This document shows positions 32,131-42,095 of a DNA stretch of 64,000 nucleotides, one piece after another. This DNA comes from Rhynchopus sp. YZ270_cl-10. Its lineage: Eukaryota > Euglenozoa > Diplonemea > Diplonemida > Diplonemidae. The DNA lies in contig OZ037927.1 of assembly GCA_964035575.1 (NCBI GenBank), forward strand, positions 1,111,931-1,175,930, given 5' to 3'. Below the pieces are notes generated by a model. That model was given only the letters and a program-made list of their open reading frames with translations, searched no databases and was not told the origin of the DNA. A program made the position numbers and the translations under genes. How positions within the stretch are numbered: the first letter of the stretch is position 1; each line of letters opens with the position of its first letter.

Positions 32131-32180
32131 TAGGTGACTAAGCACGAGAGGCTTAGGGTCATCTTATAAACTTTTCTTTC
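32131..32180 (+). repeat. Dispersed repeat SR4, hairpin type
   Basis: GGTGACTAAGCACGAGAGGC, TTAGGGTCATCTTATAAAC then a T/C tract. CTAAGC-ACGAGAG-GCTTAG is a perfect 6-bp stem. Other copies: 32250-32292, 32475-32516, 33000-33050, 39760-39800 and 58166-58205, with decayed ones at 11408-11458 and 41306-41350. Four copies crowd within 920 bp here. Confidence 0.75.
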
Positions 32181-32395
32181 TTTTTCTTTTCTCCTCCCCT
32201 TCAAGATGTCTAAGCAAAGGAGCATCTTCACAAACCTTTACATTCTGTTTTGGTGGCTAAGCACAGAGAGGCTTAAGTTCATCTTACATAACACACCCCC
32301 CCTTTCCCCTTTCCCCCTTTTTCTTCTTTTCCTCCCCCCCAGCGTCTGCGTCCGCCGAACGATGAGGCGTTCACACTTTCAACTTATCTTTTTGT

Positions 32396-32452
32396 GTATC
32401 CGGATGGCATCGTGGGTCAGTCGGAGTTGTATGCCTGCATCAACAACCATCC
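32396..32452 (+). repeat. SR1 copy following an SR2 copy (32340-32392)
   Basis: TATCCGGATGGCATCGTGGG, TCAGTCGGAG, TTGTATGCCTGCATCAACAA. The pair repeats the SR2-SR1 order of 26007-26150. Confidence 0.65.
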
Positions 32453-33722
32453 CCCCCCTTTTTTTTTCTCCACAAGGTGACTAAGCACGAGAGACTTAGG
32501 ATCATCTCATAAACTTTTCCTTTTTTTTTTTTTATTTTGTGAATAGGAGGGCCTGTATGTTTGACCCTCATCATTATAGAAGCGCCGGTCTGTGGAGATC
32601 ATAGCAACACAGCTGGCACCTACCCACCGTGCCCGTTGTCCGTGCCCCCCCCATACACTCCCACCTAATGGACTACCTGCCCCTGAAAACAAAACTATAT
32701 AATGGAGCTCATCCTCGGGGTGTTGTCGGGGGGGTTGCTCGTTGGATAAGGGGTTTTAAAATTGATAGTAATGGACAGTGAAGACTCGGTAGTGTGCGAA
32801 TGGTGGCTACACTAAACAGATTAAACGAATAAATGGCTAAAAAAAAATAATGGAGGACAGACTCACAGCGAATATTTGTACAAAGGTGCAGCAGGAGAGC
32901 AGAATACGGGGCGGGGAAAACCGGGGGAGGGGACACAAAGGTGGGGAGGGGAGGGGGGGTCGTTGTGATCTGTTTGTATTTTCAAGTCAACTTTAATCAA
33001 GGTGACCAAAGCACAAGAGGCTTCGGGTCATCTTATAAACTTTTCTTTTCTTTTCTTTTCTTTTTCTCTCTCTGTGTTAACTGCCTCTTTCTGATAACCA
33101 CACCAGAATATAAAATGGAGTCCCCCCCGCCCCTCATCTGCAGTCTGCAGTCTGTAGTGCACACGCCCATCCCCCCCTCATCTCCATCTCCCCACAACTG
33201 CCCTTCTTTCTGCCCGAGTTTCTGTGGGCAGCGAGACGGCTGTTGTGTGTGTGACAAGATCCAAAATCCGATAAAGAAAGTAAAGAAAAAAAAAAAGATC
33301 TATTTTGCCTACCCTGCATACCCACACCCCTACCTCCTCGTATGGCTGCTTCCAAACCAAACCAAGGGCAGATGAGTTGCCGTCCGAGATGGTGCTCTTT
33401 TGTAGTTTTTAAAATTCTTTCGCCGCATTATCGAAAGCTTTCTGTCCTCCTGGCGGTTGCTCTGGGCATTTCTTTGGTTGTAAGAGAAAAGGAGCGAAAA
33501 CCAGAGACAATCAGAGAGAACCAATTCGTGGAAATTCCCCCCCCCCTCACACATTACACATCACAGAGTGCTTTTTGGGGTAACCTTTTTGTGCGTTTTT
33601 TTTTTTAAATTTGAACCGCAGGCACACAAGATGTCTTGACGGCACCGTGCCGTGCGAAGTGAACGTGGCCAAGAGACCACCCCTGCCACATTCCCTGACA
33701 CCGCGGCTGCACGTCTGCACAA

Positions 33723-36700
33723 ATGGAGCTGTTCGGCTCGCTAGCGATCTTCCCCCCAGAGAAGGACATCCCACTGCACGCCATCCTACGATACTGGCAT
33801 GAAACGGCGGGTGTATGGCCGATGAACGCAAAGCGTGTGCTCGACACGTATGCCGGGAACGGACTGCTTACAGTGCTGGGCGACATGGATGTGATCCCCA
33901 TCCTGAGCGAGGAGGAGGAGGACGTGGCGCAGGCCTCACACGAACAGTTCACGCAGGTGGGCGAGCAGTATCGCACGAACCCTGTGGACGCGGTGCTGTC
34001 TGTGGCGCGCACAAAGCTGAACCAGCTGCAGGCAGAGCAGACGAAGGTGGAGGCACGCCGCAAGTCTGTCAGCGAGATGGAGGCAGCACCCGAGGACAAA
34101 GGCTTCTCTGTGGAGGAGGGTCTGCAGGAGATGATACAGAGCGACGAGGCGAGGCGGGCCGTGCCTCGGCGGCGTTCGCGTGAGCGGGCGCGCACGAATG
34201 AGGACAAGGCGAACCTGCTTACAGGGTACGTGGACGAGGAGCGCGATGCACGTGTGCGCATCCGCATGACGGCAGAGCAGCACAGCAAGACCCTGCAGCA
34301 CGTCAGCCTCGATGCAGGGCTGGGTCCTGGCTGCAAGCAGCGTGGTATGATTGTCTTCGCAAGCGACGCCACGACACGTGGTGGTGTGACTATCACACAC
34401 GACGTGGCCGACAGCCTGCTGATGCCGCATGCCCACGCAGACGACACCGAGGTGGCACAGCTGCACGACGTGCTCACTGCGCAGGCAAACCGCTTCCTCG
34501 AGGCAGTACCACGCCGCCTGCCTCTCAGGAACGTACGTGGGAAGGGTCTGGACGCCCTGCAAGAGATGCAGACACAGCCCACATACGTGCCCGAGGATAT
34601 GTACGACACAGAGGCCACCATGGCCAGCATCGTGCTCTGGCGCCAGACCAACGGCAGCGTCATCTCCACACCACCCCTCTCCAAGGACGCGGCTCTCGAG
34701 CGCCTCCACGCAGCCCTTGTCGATGCCTACCAACGTGTGATGTCGCACCGCTACAGGTGGCACGAAGGCCCGCACGATGGGTGGTACCTGCAGAACATCT
34801 CAGGCCACCTCGTGAAGGCAGGCCTGCAGGGCATCTACATACCGCAGTACCACATCATCAGCGCAGTGGCGGCGAAGGAGTTCAGCTACGAAGACCTGGG
34901 TGCGCAGGAGCGCATCTTCCCGTACCCGTCGCAGCCCAGTGGGGGGAGCTCGCAGTCGACAGGGTCGTCACGCAAGAGCACACGCCTGTCACGCATGTCG
35001 AAGGTGCCCCAGGGCAGCACCTCACAGCACCACATCCCCCTGGACGCTATGTACGCAGGCACGCTCAACGCAGACTTGCTCAGCCAGATCAGCGAGCTGC
35101 CCCTGTGCAGGTACCTCAGCGAGGCGTATGGCTCCTCCGGGGACGACTACGAGGCACGTGTCGTGGCGCTGGCCCTGCTTGCAGAGACGCAGGGCATGCG
35201 CACCACGTACAGCACTATCGTGCAGCGCTGCATGCCTTCGCAGTACATGCTCCTCCTCGTCACGCAGTTGCTCTCATCGCTCGTCCTCGCCTTCAAGAAC
35301 CAGCGGCAGCGCACCAACAAGCCGCTCACAGCAACACCCCCCGCAGACTGGTACAACAACACCTGGCTGGACGCGCTCCGCCACCACCCCACCCATGCAG
35401 CAGCACTGCAGCCGCTTGCAGAGGTTGGTGTCGTGCAGCGTGTACTGGGACTCTTCCCCTCATGCCTGGGTGCTGGTGTTGAGGACGTCACACTGAAGGA
35501 CCTTCTCTTCCTTGCTACAGAGCACCCATGCCACGTCGTGCGCAGCACAAGCGTGCAGCTCCTGCGGCAGTGCAAACACGAGGTGCTCGGGCATGTGCTC
35601 CTTCAGGCTCTGCGCTTCGCACGCGACGCTGACGAGCACAGCATCCGCGACGTGTGGACCGAGGACCCGACCACGGACGAGCGCCACACGTCAAGCGTCT
35701 CAGGCCACGTAGGTGCACTCTGCCTGGCACTGAGCGCGTGCTTCCCAGACCTGTCGCGGGAGGTTGTGGTGTGCGGGCAGCTGGAGGTGATGATCACACA
35801 GCTGCGCGACTCGCAGCGTGCGGACTGGGTGCACACCGACGCTGAGGGTGACGCGTGGGACACACAACGCGCTGCGGATGGGAAGGAAGGGCGGGAGGCA
35901 GGGCGGCAGACGTTGTCACGTTCACTGCGGTTTGCGATCAAGGAGGTGGCGGGACGTGTGCCGGTAGAACGCTTGGAGATGTTCTGTGCTGTGCGGCGCA
36001 TCTCGCGGGAGACGGGTGGACGGGCGGCACGCGTGGTGTCCCTTGCGCTGCTGAAGCTGTGGTCACGTCGTGCACGCATGCCCGACAGCGACGAGGCACG
36101 TCTTGCAGACGAGGGCACAGAGGAGGCGGCAGACCTGATGCACATCCTGCGCGACTGTCTCGACCCAGGCGACTCCATAGGGCTCATCGTCTGCATACGT
36201 GCGCTGCCCGCCTTCCTCCTCAAGGACCGTGGCAGTGCCGCCACAGTACTGCACCTTGCACTCTCGCACGAATGCAACGACGTACGCAGCGAGGCCGCCA
36301 AGCAGTGTCTCCTTCTCCCCACCAGCCACCACGCGTGGGCAGCAGACCAGCTCGCGCGCACCCTTGCCAAGAACGGCGACGTGCCGTTCATCTTCGACGC
36401 CATCATCGAGTGTTGCCCACGCCTGCCGCCACGCCCGCCACCTGAGCTGCTCAAGCTGGTGGTGCGCTCTGCACAGACGGGGCACCAGGCCTCACGTCTG
36501 TTGTTACAGCGGTCGCCGATCTTCGAGGCTACAGTGCTGATGGCGAAGGAGGGGGATGGGGGTGCGAACTGGGTGCTGCAGAGCCTGCCGCCTTTCGAGG
36601 GTGGCTGCTCGACACGTCTAGTGGAGCAGATGGCGGGGAGCAAGCTGTGGTTGCGGGAGGAGGTTGTGCGTGCGGCGTGCAGACGTGGTGACGAGCGTGT

Positions 36701-38720
36701 CGCACAGCACCTGCTTGGGCTGCTGCGTCGGGGCGACACGACCGGCGACGAGGCGACACACATCCTTGATGCGCTACCCGACTTTGCCTACGTGCCGCAG
36801 GAGGTTGTGTCGCAGCTCTTCATCCTTGCCTGCTCCACGCATGCGGTGGCCTCACACATACAGGACCTGCTGCGTGAGGGTGTCACAACGATGAACATGT
36901 CAGATGGGCGCAAGGTGTTGATTGACAGACGCTCCCCCGCAGGGTGCAGGCGTCGTGTCGCTGCTGTGGCGGGGCTGGTGGTGGAGAACCTGCCGCACAT
37001 CCTGCAACACGACGACACACACCAGACGACGTCGATGATCGGCACACTGCGTTCCGCACCACGCACGGAGTACACAACGCCTTACGTGGAAGACGTGCTG
37101 CAGCAGACGTGGCAGTCACGCAGCCTTGGCTGCAGGCAGGCTGCGCAGGCCTTCTTCTCCTTTGTGGAGGGCGGGCAGCATATGCTACTGAGCTACCTGA
37201 CGGACCGCGTGCTTGCGTACGCACGCCGCCACCAAGAGGAGTACGACGGGCTAGAAGAGGTCTTCATGGAGGTTGAGGTGCTGGGTGGTGAGTGGGACAG
37301 TGCCAAGGAGGACGACACACACAGCGGCAGCGAGCAGGAGCCCCTAGAAGGGAGTGCTGAGGGCTCTGTCCCAGATGCAGAGCAGAACGCACGCAGACGG
37401 GCAAGCGAGCTGAAGTCGGAGGAGCGGCGCCGTGAAGAGGAAGACCTTGTGCGTGTGTTGCAGGCCTTCCCCGGTGACCTGACGCATGCAGACATGCGTC
37501 TGCTCGAGACCATCGTCATCTACGCCATCAAACACGTCCAGGAGGACGTACGCCAAGTATGCGTGGACATCGTGCAGTCCACTGCAGTGTCAGAGGTGCT
37601 CAACCTAGTGGAGAGCTACATACAGGAGGACACAGGTCGTCCTGACGCAATTCGCCTTCTGCCGAAGAACATCGCGCGCGCCAGCCAAAGTCTGCTAAAG
37701 TGCCTGATCAAGGTTGCGACGACACACCACGAGGCCAGCTCCAGGTCTGCCGCACAGAAGGTCCTGCGTCTCAACCTCTCCACCACAGCGTCGCTGCCGC
37801 TGCTGCTCGCACGCGAGCTGAACCACTCGTCGAGCCACCCCTCTGACCAGACCGTTGCACTGCTGCTGTGCATCGACGGCACGAACCTGCCGCGTGTCCT
37901 GTTGCAGCCGCTGTGCACACTCCTGAGCCACAACGCAGACGAGGTTGCTGCTGCTGCCTACGCAGAGGCAGCGAAGGTGCCCTCTGCCAACCCAGACGTG
38001 CTCAAGGAGCTCATGGGTGTTGTCGCCACCGCACTCGAGCCGCGTCTCACAGCAGCGCCGCCCATCCTGCTGGTCGCCCTCCTGCGCGTGCTGCACCTTG
38101 TGCTGCTGTGGAACCTGAACGACCACATCGACGTAGAGGCCGTGCAGCGCCTGCTTGCCGTCACCACGATGTTCCCCTGCACGGAGCAGAGCAGCCTTGC
38201 ACTGCAGATCCTACGCCGGGCACCTAAGGCATACGCGAAGCTGTGCCTGCGCTTCCTCATGGCACAGCACGGTGTGGACGACCCGCAGAAGGTAGGCCTC
38301 GGCCTCCCTGAGCTGCCCAGCATCAAGAAGGGCGACGAGGAGGTCAACCTGTGGGACTACAACAGGCTGCTGGCTGCTATCACACCGGCTGTCCTGGAGC
38401 GTGGCGAGCCTTGGGCACTGGACCTTGCGAAGCGTTCCCCTGTACTGGGAGCGATGATAGGGGCAAAGATCAAGCCTGCGGTACATGAGCTGCCGTGTGC
38501 GGATACGGCACCCACCATGCGGCAGGGCACGTTGCAGCGTGCTGCCCTTGCCATGCGTGCACTGCCTGACCTAGACAGCCTGCGCCTGAGCTGTGCCTCA
38601 GCTGTAGAGGCAGGCCGCCTCATCGACGCTGTGTGCCAGATAGCAGACGGCTTTGCAGAGGACGACGTTCTCCACCACCTCCGTGGGCCTGCGCGGGGGC
38701 TCTTGCTGCCGTCTACGTAG
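33723..38720 (+). CDS. Large helical-repeat protein starting at a STAND/NB-ARC-type winged helix
   Basis: One uninterrupted 1665-residue frame; an in-frame TGA 27 bases upstream makes ATG 33723 the natural start. The first 50 residues (FPPEKDIPLHAILRYW...LLTVLG) resemble the winged helix that follows the nucleotide-binding part of NB-ARC/APAF1-type STAND ATPases. Around residues 325-365, LERLHAALVDAY and GPHDGWYLQNISGHLVKAGL resemble the segment that follows it in APAF1-like proteins. No P-loop (GxxxxGKS/T) or Walker B is present anywhere, so the ATPase core is missing. Residues 110-170 are charged, 410-435 are Ser-rich, and about 450-1640 are amphipathic helices of HEAT/ARM type, interrupted by an acidic linker near 1190-1240. 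No precise orthologue is recognised; a scaffold role is inferred. The upstream 4 kb shows no exon that could supply the ATPase part. Confidence 0.75.
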   Translation: MELFGSLAIFPPEKDIPLHAILRYWHETAGVWPMNAKRVLDTYAGNGLLTVLGDMDVIPILSEEEEDVAQASHEQFTQVGEQYRTNPVDAVLSVARTKLNQLQAEQTKVEARRKSVSEMEAAPEDKGFSVEEGLQEMIQSDEARRAVPRRRSRERARTNEDKANLLTGYVDEERDARVRIRMTAEQHSKTLQHVSLDAGLGPGCKQRGMIVFASDATTRGGVTITHDVADSLLMPHAHADDTEVAQLHDVLTAQANRFLEAVPRRLPLRNVRGKGLDALQEMQTQPTYVPEDMYDTEATMASIVLWRQTNGSVISTPPLSKDAALERLHAALVDAYQRVMSHRYRWHEGPHDGWYLQNISGHLVKAGLQGIYIPQYHIISAVAAKEFSYEDLGAQERIFPYPSQPSGGSSQSTGSSRKSTRLSRMSKVPQGSTSQHHIPLDAMYAGTLNADLLSQISELPLCRYLSEAYGSSGDDYEARVVALALLAETQGMRTTYSTIVQRCMPSQYMLLLVTQLLSSLVLAFKNQRQRTNKPLTATPPADWYNNTWLDALRHHPTHAAALQPLAEVGVVQRVLGLFPSCLGAGVEDVTLKDLLFLATEHPCHVVRSTSVQLLRQCKHEVLGHVLLQALRFARDADEHSIRDVWTEDPTTDERHTSSVSGHVGALCLALSACFPDLSREVVVCGQLEVMITQLRDSQRADWVHTDAEGDAWDTQRAADGKEGREAGRQTLSRSLRFAIKEVAGRVPVERLEMFCAVRRISRETGGRAARVVSLALLKLWSRRARMPDSDEARLADEGTEEAADLMHILRDCLDPGDSIGLIVCIRALPAFLLKDRGSAATVLHLALSHECNDVRSEAAKQCLLLPTSHHAWAADQLARTLAKNGDVPFIFDAIIECCPRLPPRPPPELLKLVVRSAQTGHQASRLLLQRSPIFEATVLMAKEGDGGANWVLQSLPPFEGGCSTRLVEQMAGSKLWLREEVVRAACRRGDERVAQHLLGLLRRGDTTGDEATHILDALPDFAYVPQEVVSQLFILACSTHAVASHIQDLLREGVTTMNMSDGRKVLIDRRSPAGCRRRVAAVAGLVVENLPHILQHDDTHQTTSMIGTLRSAPRTEYTTPYVEDVLQQTWQSRSLGCRQAAQAFFSFVEGGQHMLLSYLTDRVLAYARRHQEEYDGLEEVFMEVEVLGGEWDSAKEDDTHSGSEQEPLEGSAEGSVPDAEQNARRRASELKSEERRREEEDLVRVLQAFPGDLTHADMRLLETIVIYAIKHVQEDVRQVCVDIVQSTAVSEVLNLVESYIQEDTGRPDAIRLLPKNIARASQSLLKCLIKVATTHHEASSRSAAQKVLRLNLSTTASLPLLLARELNHSSSHPSDQTVALLLCIDGTNLPRVLLQPLCTLLSHNADEVAAAAYAEAAKVPSANPDVLKELMGVVATALEPRLTAAPPILLVALLRVLHLVLLWNLNDHIDVEAVQRLLAVTTMFPCTEQSSLALQILRRAPKAYAKLCLRFLMAQHGVDDPQKVGLGLPELPSIKKGDEEVNLWDYNRLLAAITPAVLERGEPWALDLAKRSPVLGAMIGAKIKPAVHELPCADTAPTMRQGTLQRAALAMRALPDLDSLRLSCASAVEAGRLIDAVCQIADGFAEDDVLHHLRGPARGLLLPST

Positions 38721-39370
38721 CCATTTACACCAAATTTAAGGAAAAAAAAAAATGAAAAAAAAAAAAAAGAGGAGTTTTTTTTTTGTACACCCCAGTGCAG
38801 CCCCTCCGCTACGTTTTCAGATTTTTTTTGAGTTCTGTTGCGGGGGTTTTTTTTTTCACCCTGTGCCAGTGTTCTTATCCAGGAATTCAGATTTCAAGAT
38901 TGGGGGGTCAGCTGTTTTTGTGCCCAAAAATTTTTCAGCCCTGCTGACCAGGGACATTGGGAACATAGGGAACTGTATTTTTTTTGCGGAGCAAAAAAAA
39001 TCAAACAAATGGCGCCGCAGGCGAAAAAAATTTAGGGGACGGTGTAAAAATCTAGCTTTTTACAGCACAGAGTTACACATCGAATCCTTTTTTGCGAAGC
39101 AAAAAAGGAAAAATGGCGCCGCAGGCAAAAAAAAATTGAGGTACAGCCTGGATGGTGCGGTCAGCAACCCAGTTCCCCATGGTACTCCCGTGGTTCAACC
39201 ACGGGATTTTTTTTTTTTTTTTTTCTTTTTTTCAGACTTCTGTTGCGCCGCAACAGAACTTTATACGGTAGCGGAGCCCCTGCCCCAGTGTGCTCCCCCC
39301 CCTCACCGCCCACACAGAGGATACACATTAGGGTTGGGTTTCAAATAATAGATTAATTTAAAGTAGAACC
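38721..39370. other. Spacer holding a TIR/hairpin element
   Basis: No gene. The central part (38790-39290) is a foldback element, described separately. The last bases before the next ATG contain CCCCCCCCTCACCGCCCACACAG-like pyrimidine-AG sequence (39294-39316). Confidence 0.5.
38790..39290. mobile_element. About 500-bp non-autonomous foldback element
   Basis: Left CTCCGCTACG...GTTCTGTTGCG and right its inverse (GCAACAGAAC...GTAGCGGAG) frame the element. Inside are hairpins CCCGTGGTTCAACCACGGG (39188-39206) and TTCTGTTGCGCCGCAACAGA (39238-39258) and two GGCGCCGCAGGC blocks (about 39008, 39114) like those in 15065-15095, 31340-31365 and 55265-55290. Ends are approximate. Confidence 0.5.
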
Positions 39371-40162
39371 ATGTCGTCCGTCCAGCCTGTGCAGCAAGCA
39401 TCGTCGTCGTCGACACAGACCACAGACCAAACCACGTCGCCAGCACAGCCGACGTTGGTGCTGCGCCTGCAACCAAAGCAAGACAGACCACGTGTGAAGT
39501 GGGACGAGAGTGTGAAGGACAGCCGTAAGAACATGAAGACATCCAAGAAGTGCTGTGTGTTCCACAAGAGGCGTGAGTTTGGCGAGTCCGACTCGGGTAT
39601 GCACGGTTGGTCTTTCTCACCTTTACCCTTTAATAAACTCATTTCACGATCTGCGTCCGATCACCCACCGGTGTTTGTATTTCCACTATTAACCTCACTT
39701 TTTCATTTTTTTTTTTTTAAAGCCGTACCCGCTGTGCGATAACGATTATGCGTGAGTATCCAGGTGACTCAGCACGAGGGGCTTAGACGTCTTATAAGCC
39801 CCCTCTTTTCCCCCTTCTTGCTCGAAACGCAAAATATACCCCAACTATCCTCCTTTAACCTGCAATACAAAGGGACGACATCATTCCCCCCAACGGTTTT
39901 TGCACACAAAAAAAAGTGTGCACAAGATAACCACATATCATGCCAAAATTTTTTTTCTTTCCCCCCCTTTTCCTCCCCTTTTCCTCAACATTATCACCCT
40001 ATGCCCACATGCACATGATATCCTATCCAAATTTACGTTCTCTTTACCACCACCACCCTTCCCTGCACAGAGAGCTGTTCCAGCGGCGATGAAGAAGAGA
40101 AGCGCGACCGTCCCACACGCTGCACACGCAAGAGCTGCATCTGCAACACCACCTACAACTAA
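39371..40162 (+). CDS. PPP1R11: Protein phosphatase 1 inhibitor-3 / YPI1 homologue
   Basis: Exons 39371-39596 and 40071-40162 (GT-AG) encode 105 residues. After a Ser/Gln/Thr-rich start comes LVLRLQPKQDRPRVKWDESV, the PP1-binding RVxF-type segment (RVKW), then KCCVFHKRREFGES, the Cys-rich signature of the family. Exon 2 adds acidic SCSSGDEEEKRD and the Cys-rich end RCTRKSCIC, corresponding to the CGHTHC end of animal inhibitor-3. By family knowledge it binds and inhibits or matures nuclear PP1. The intron holds a possible alternative 29-nt exon (39723-39751) and an SR4 copy (39760-39800). Confidence 0.85.
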
Positions 40163-41043
40163 ACAGCCATCGTACGTTGTTGATGGTGGTTGACAATTTT
40201 GACAGTTATGAGTCATTCCTATGCGGAATAGTGGCCCATAGCCATGTGTCCACACCCCCTATCCCTTTCTATGTGTCTAGCCCTCCATGAAGGGAAGGGG
40301 GTATGGTGGGGAGGTACGGGAGTTTCTGGAACCGATCCAGTCTGACCGAGAGAACGAACCTAAATAGCAAAGAATAAGAAATAAAAAAAAATGGACGCAA
40401 AAGAGATGGCGTCACAGTATGGTCGAAGTTTTCAAAAAAAAAAAAAAAGTATAGTGGAGTTCATCCTCGGGTGTCTACACTAATACAACCAAGTTTTCAA
40501 AGAAAATAAAATTTTTTTTTTCTTGCCTGACGGCAAGGATGACATAGGGATTCCCAACGGAGGTGAGGTGAATGCTGTGTGCTCATTACTCATATCTCGT
40601 ATGGTGCCTGGCCGTTTTTATTTTGGATTGTGAAAGAAAAAGGGGGCAAGGGGGAGCCATATAGGGTGGGGGGCAAACTCACTATTTCAAAAAAGGATAG
40701 TGACGCCCATACACTAACAGATTATCAAAAAAAGACAAACGAAGAAAAAAAAATCCTTAGTTACCCGCCAAGGTGAATTAGGCGATTGTCGACACAACAA
40801 TAGCCACAAGAGAGAGAGAGAGAGAGAGTAGTTGGGTGTGATGGGGGGATGGGTGGGCCTGGCGTCTGACAATGCCCATGCTCCTCTCTTTCTCTCCAAC
40901 CACACCATTTTTTTTATGCATTTTTTATTTTATTTTTTTTTAGATTCAATCCGTTTTATGGTAGTGAAGGGACAGTATGGTATGATGCGAACGTTCCCTT
41001 TCCCCCCCTTCCCCCCCTCCTCCCCGGGAAGCACTCATCTGCA

Positions 41044-41118
41044 AAGTACCAGTAGTCGCTACTAGTATCCACTAGTCGTAAAACACCAGTCGTTTGGACT
41101 AGTAACACTACTGGTAGC
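41044..41118. repeat. 75-bp imperfect palindrome
   Basis: ACCAGTAGTCGCTACTAGT pairs with ACTAGTAACACTACTGGT across a GTATCCACTAGTCG... centre that holds two further ACTAGT words. It is a small foldback without clear target duplication. Confidence 0.6.
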
Positions 41119-41772
41119 TCCCACCCCTGAATAGCTTTGCTGTGTGGCAGCAGCCTCCTCAGAGCTACCCCCCCTGTATGGAGACCAATGGTCAATGTGC
41201 ACGAATGCAAAACTCCAGGGCCTAGGGTCTGAGCAACCGACAGAGAAGGGACGGTTGTGTTTTTATCAACTTCGCCTTTATTTTTTTGGGGGATGGTTTT
41301 CTAAAGGTGTCTGGACACAGAGAGAGGTCTTGGCTTCAGAGTTCATCTGACTGTCCTCGTAAAGGATGTGCGTGTGTGTTTGTTGCAGTGCAGTGTACCT
41401 AGGTATTACGGGTTAATTGCGTCTGTTATGGCTGCATTTACAAGGTTTAGCCACAGTCAACGCCCCCCAATACACCGTGTTCCCACGTCTTATCGACAGT
41501 TGGGTTTTACAAACTTTTACCTGAGAGACCACTTTTGCAGTCAACCAGCTGTAGTGGCCCAAGGAGTGGTGCATTCATTATCTCAAATTTTTCTATTTTT
41601 ATTTTTGTGACATGACTCATGATTGTTACAACATCACCCCCCCTTCTCCCCCACCTCTTTACTTGCCTCTGATTTGTTTAGTTATATTCCATCTGTTCAA
41701 CACAACAAAAAAGGGGGTGGACGGCACATCGCCATTTTCTTCTGTGTTCGGGAAATGTTTGGTCCGTACTAG

Positions 41773-41830
41773 CTTTCATCCGGGGCTGGCATCGTGCGGT
41801 CAGTCGGAGGTACCTGCATTAATAACTTCC
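41773..41830 (+). repeat. Dispersed repeat SR1 copy
   Basis: GCTTTCATCCGGGGCTGGC, ATCGTGCGGTCAGTCGG, then AGGTACCTGCATTAATAAC; the core has lost four bases of the consensus. Confidence 0.65.
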
Positions 41831-42095
41831 CTTTAATTTTCTGTATAACCGACCTTCTCTTCCTTCCCGGGTTCATAGTGGGTTGAATTGAGACGTTGCA
41901 CTTCGCGTGTCGGATGGTTCCCACAACACACACACCCTCCCACCACTCAACACCCCGCCTACAAGGTCATCCTTTTAGTCACCCCCATCCTTTACAATCT
42001 TTTCTTTACCTTTTAGGAGGCTGCAGGGGGTGCTTGCGTCTGGCACGAGGCGCGCACCCGGTACATCTGCACCGTTCCTGCACGGCGGGTACACA

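Larger units (their letters stand above)
29293..33722. other. 4.4-kb spacer full of repeats
   Basis: No coding sequence recognised on either strand. Contents in order: a unique GC-rich stretch to about 29930; foldback 29978-30046; SR3 (30165-30345); a 50-bp-arm palindrome (30465-30596); SR7 (30761-30824); a TIR element (30971-32122); four SR4 copies (32131-32180, 32250-32292, 32475-32516, 33000-33050); SR2 plus SR1 (32340-32452); half an SR5 (32697-32722); then C/T-rich sequence. A poly-T tract and CGCAG at 33625-33631 precede the next gene. Confidence 0.55.
40163..42095. other. Spacer upstream of DNA polymerase beta gene
   Basis: No gene seen. SR5 (40450-40501), an SR8-like block (40759-40797), an (AG)n run (40809-40828), an imperfect palindrome (41044-41118), a decayed SR4 (41306-41350) and SR1 (41773-41830). 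Just before the gene a strong pyrimidine tract ends in TTTTAG (42011-42016), a possible acceptor. Confidence 0.5.

Noticed and set aside
33605-34684. 359-codon minus-strand frame opposite the STAND-like gene
   Set aside because: GC-rich shadow; + strand frame is 1665 codons with coherent helical composition.
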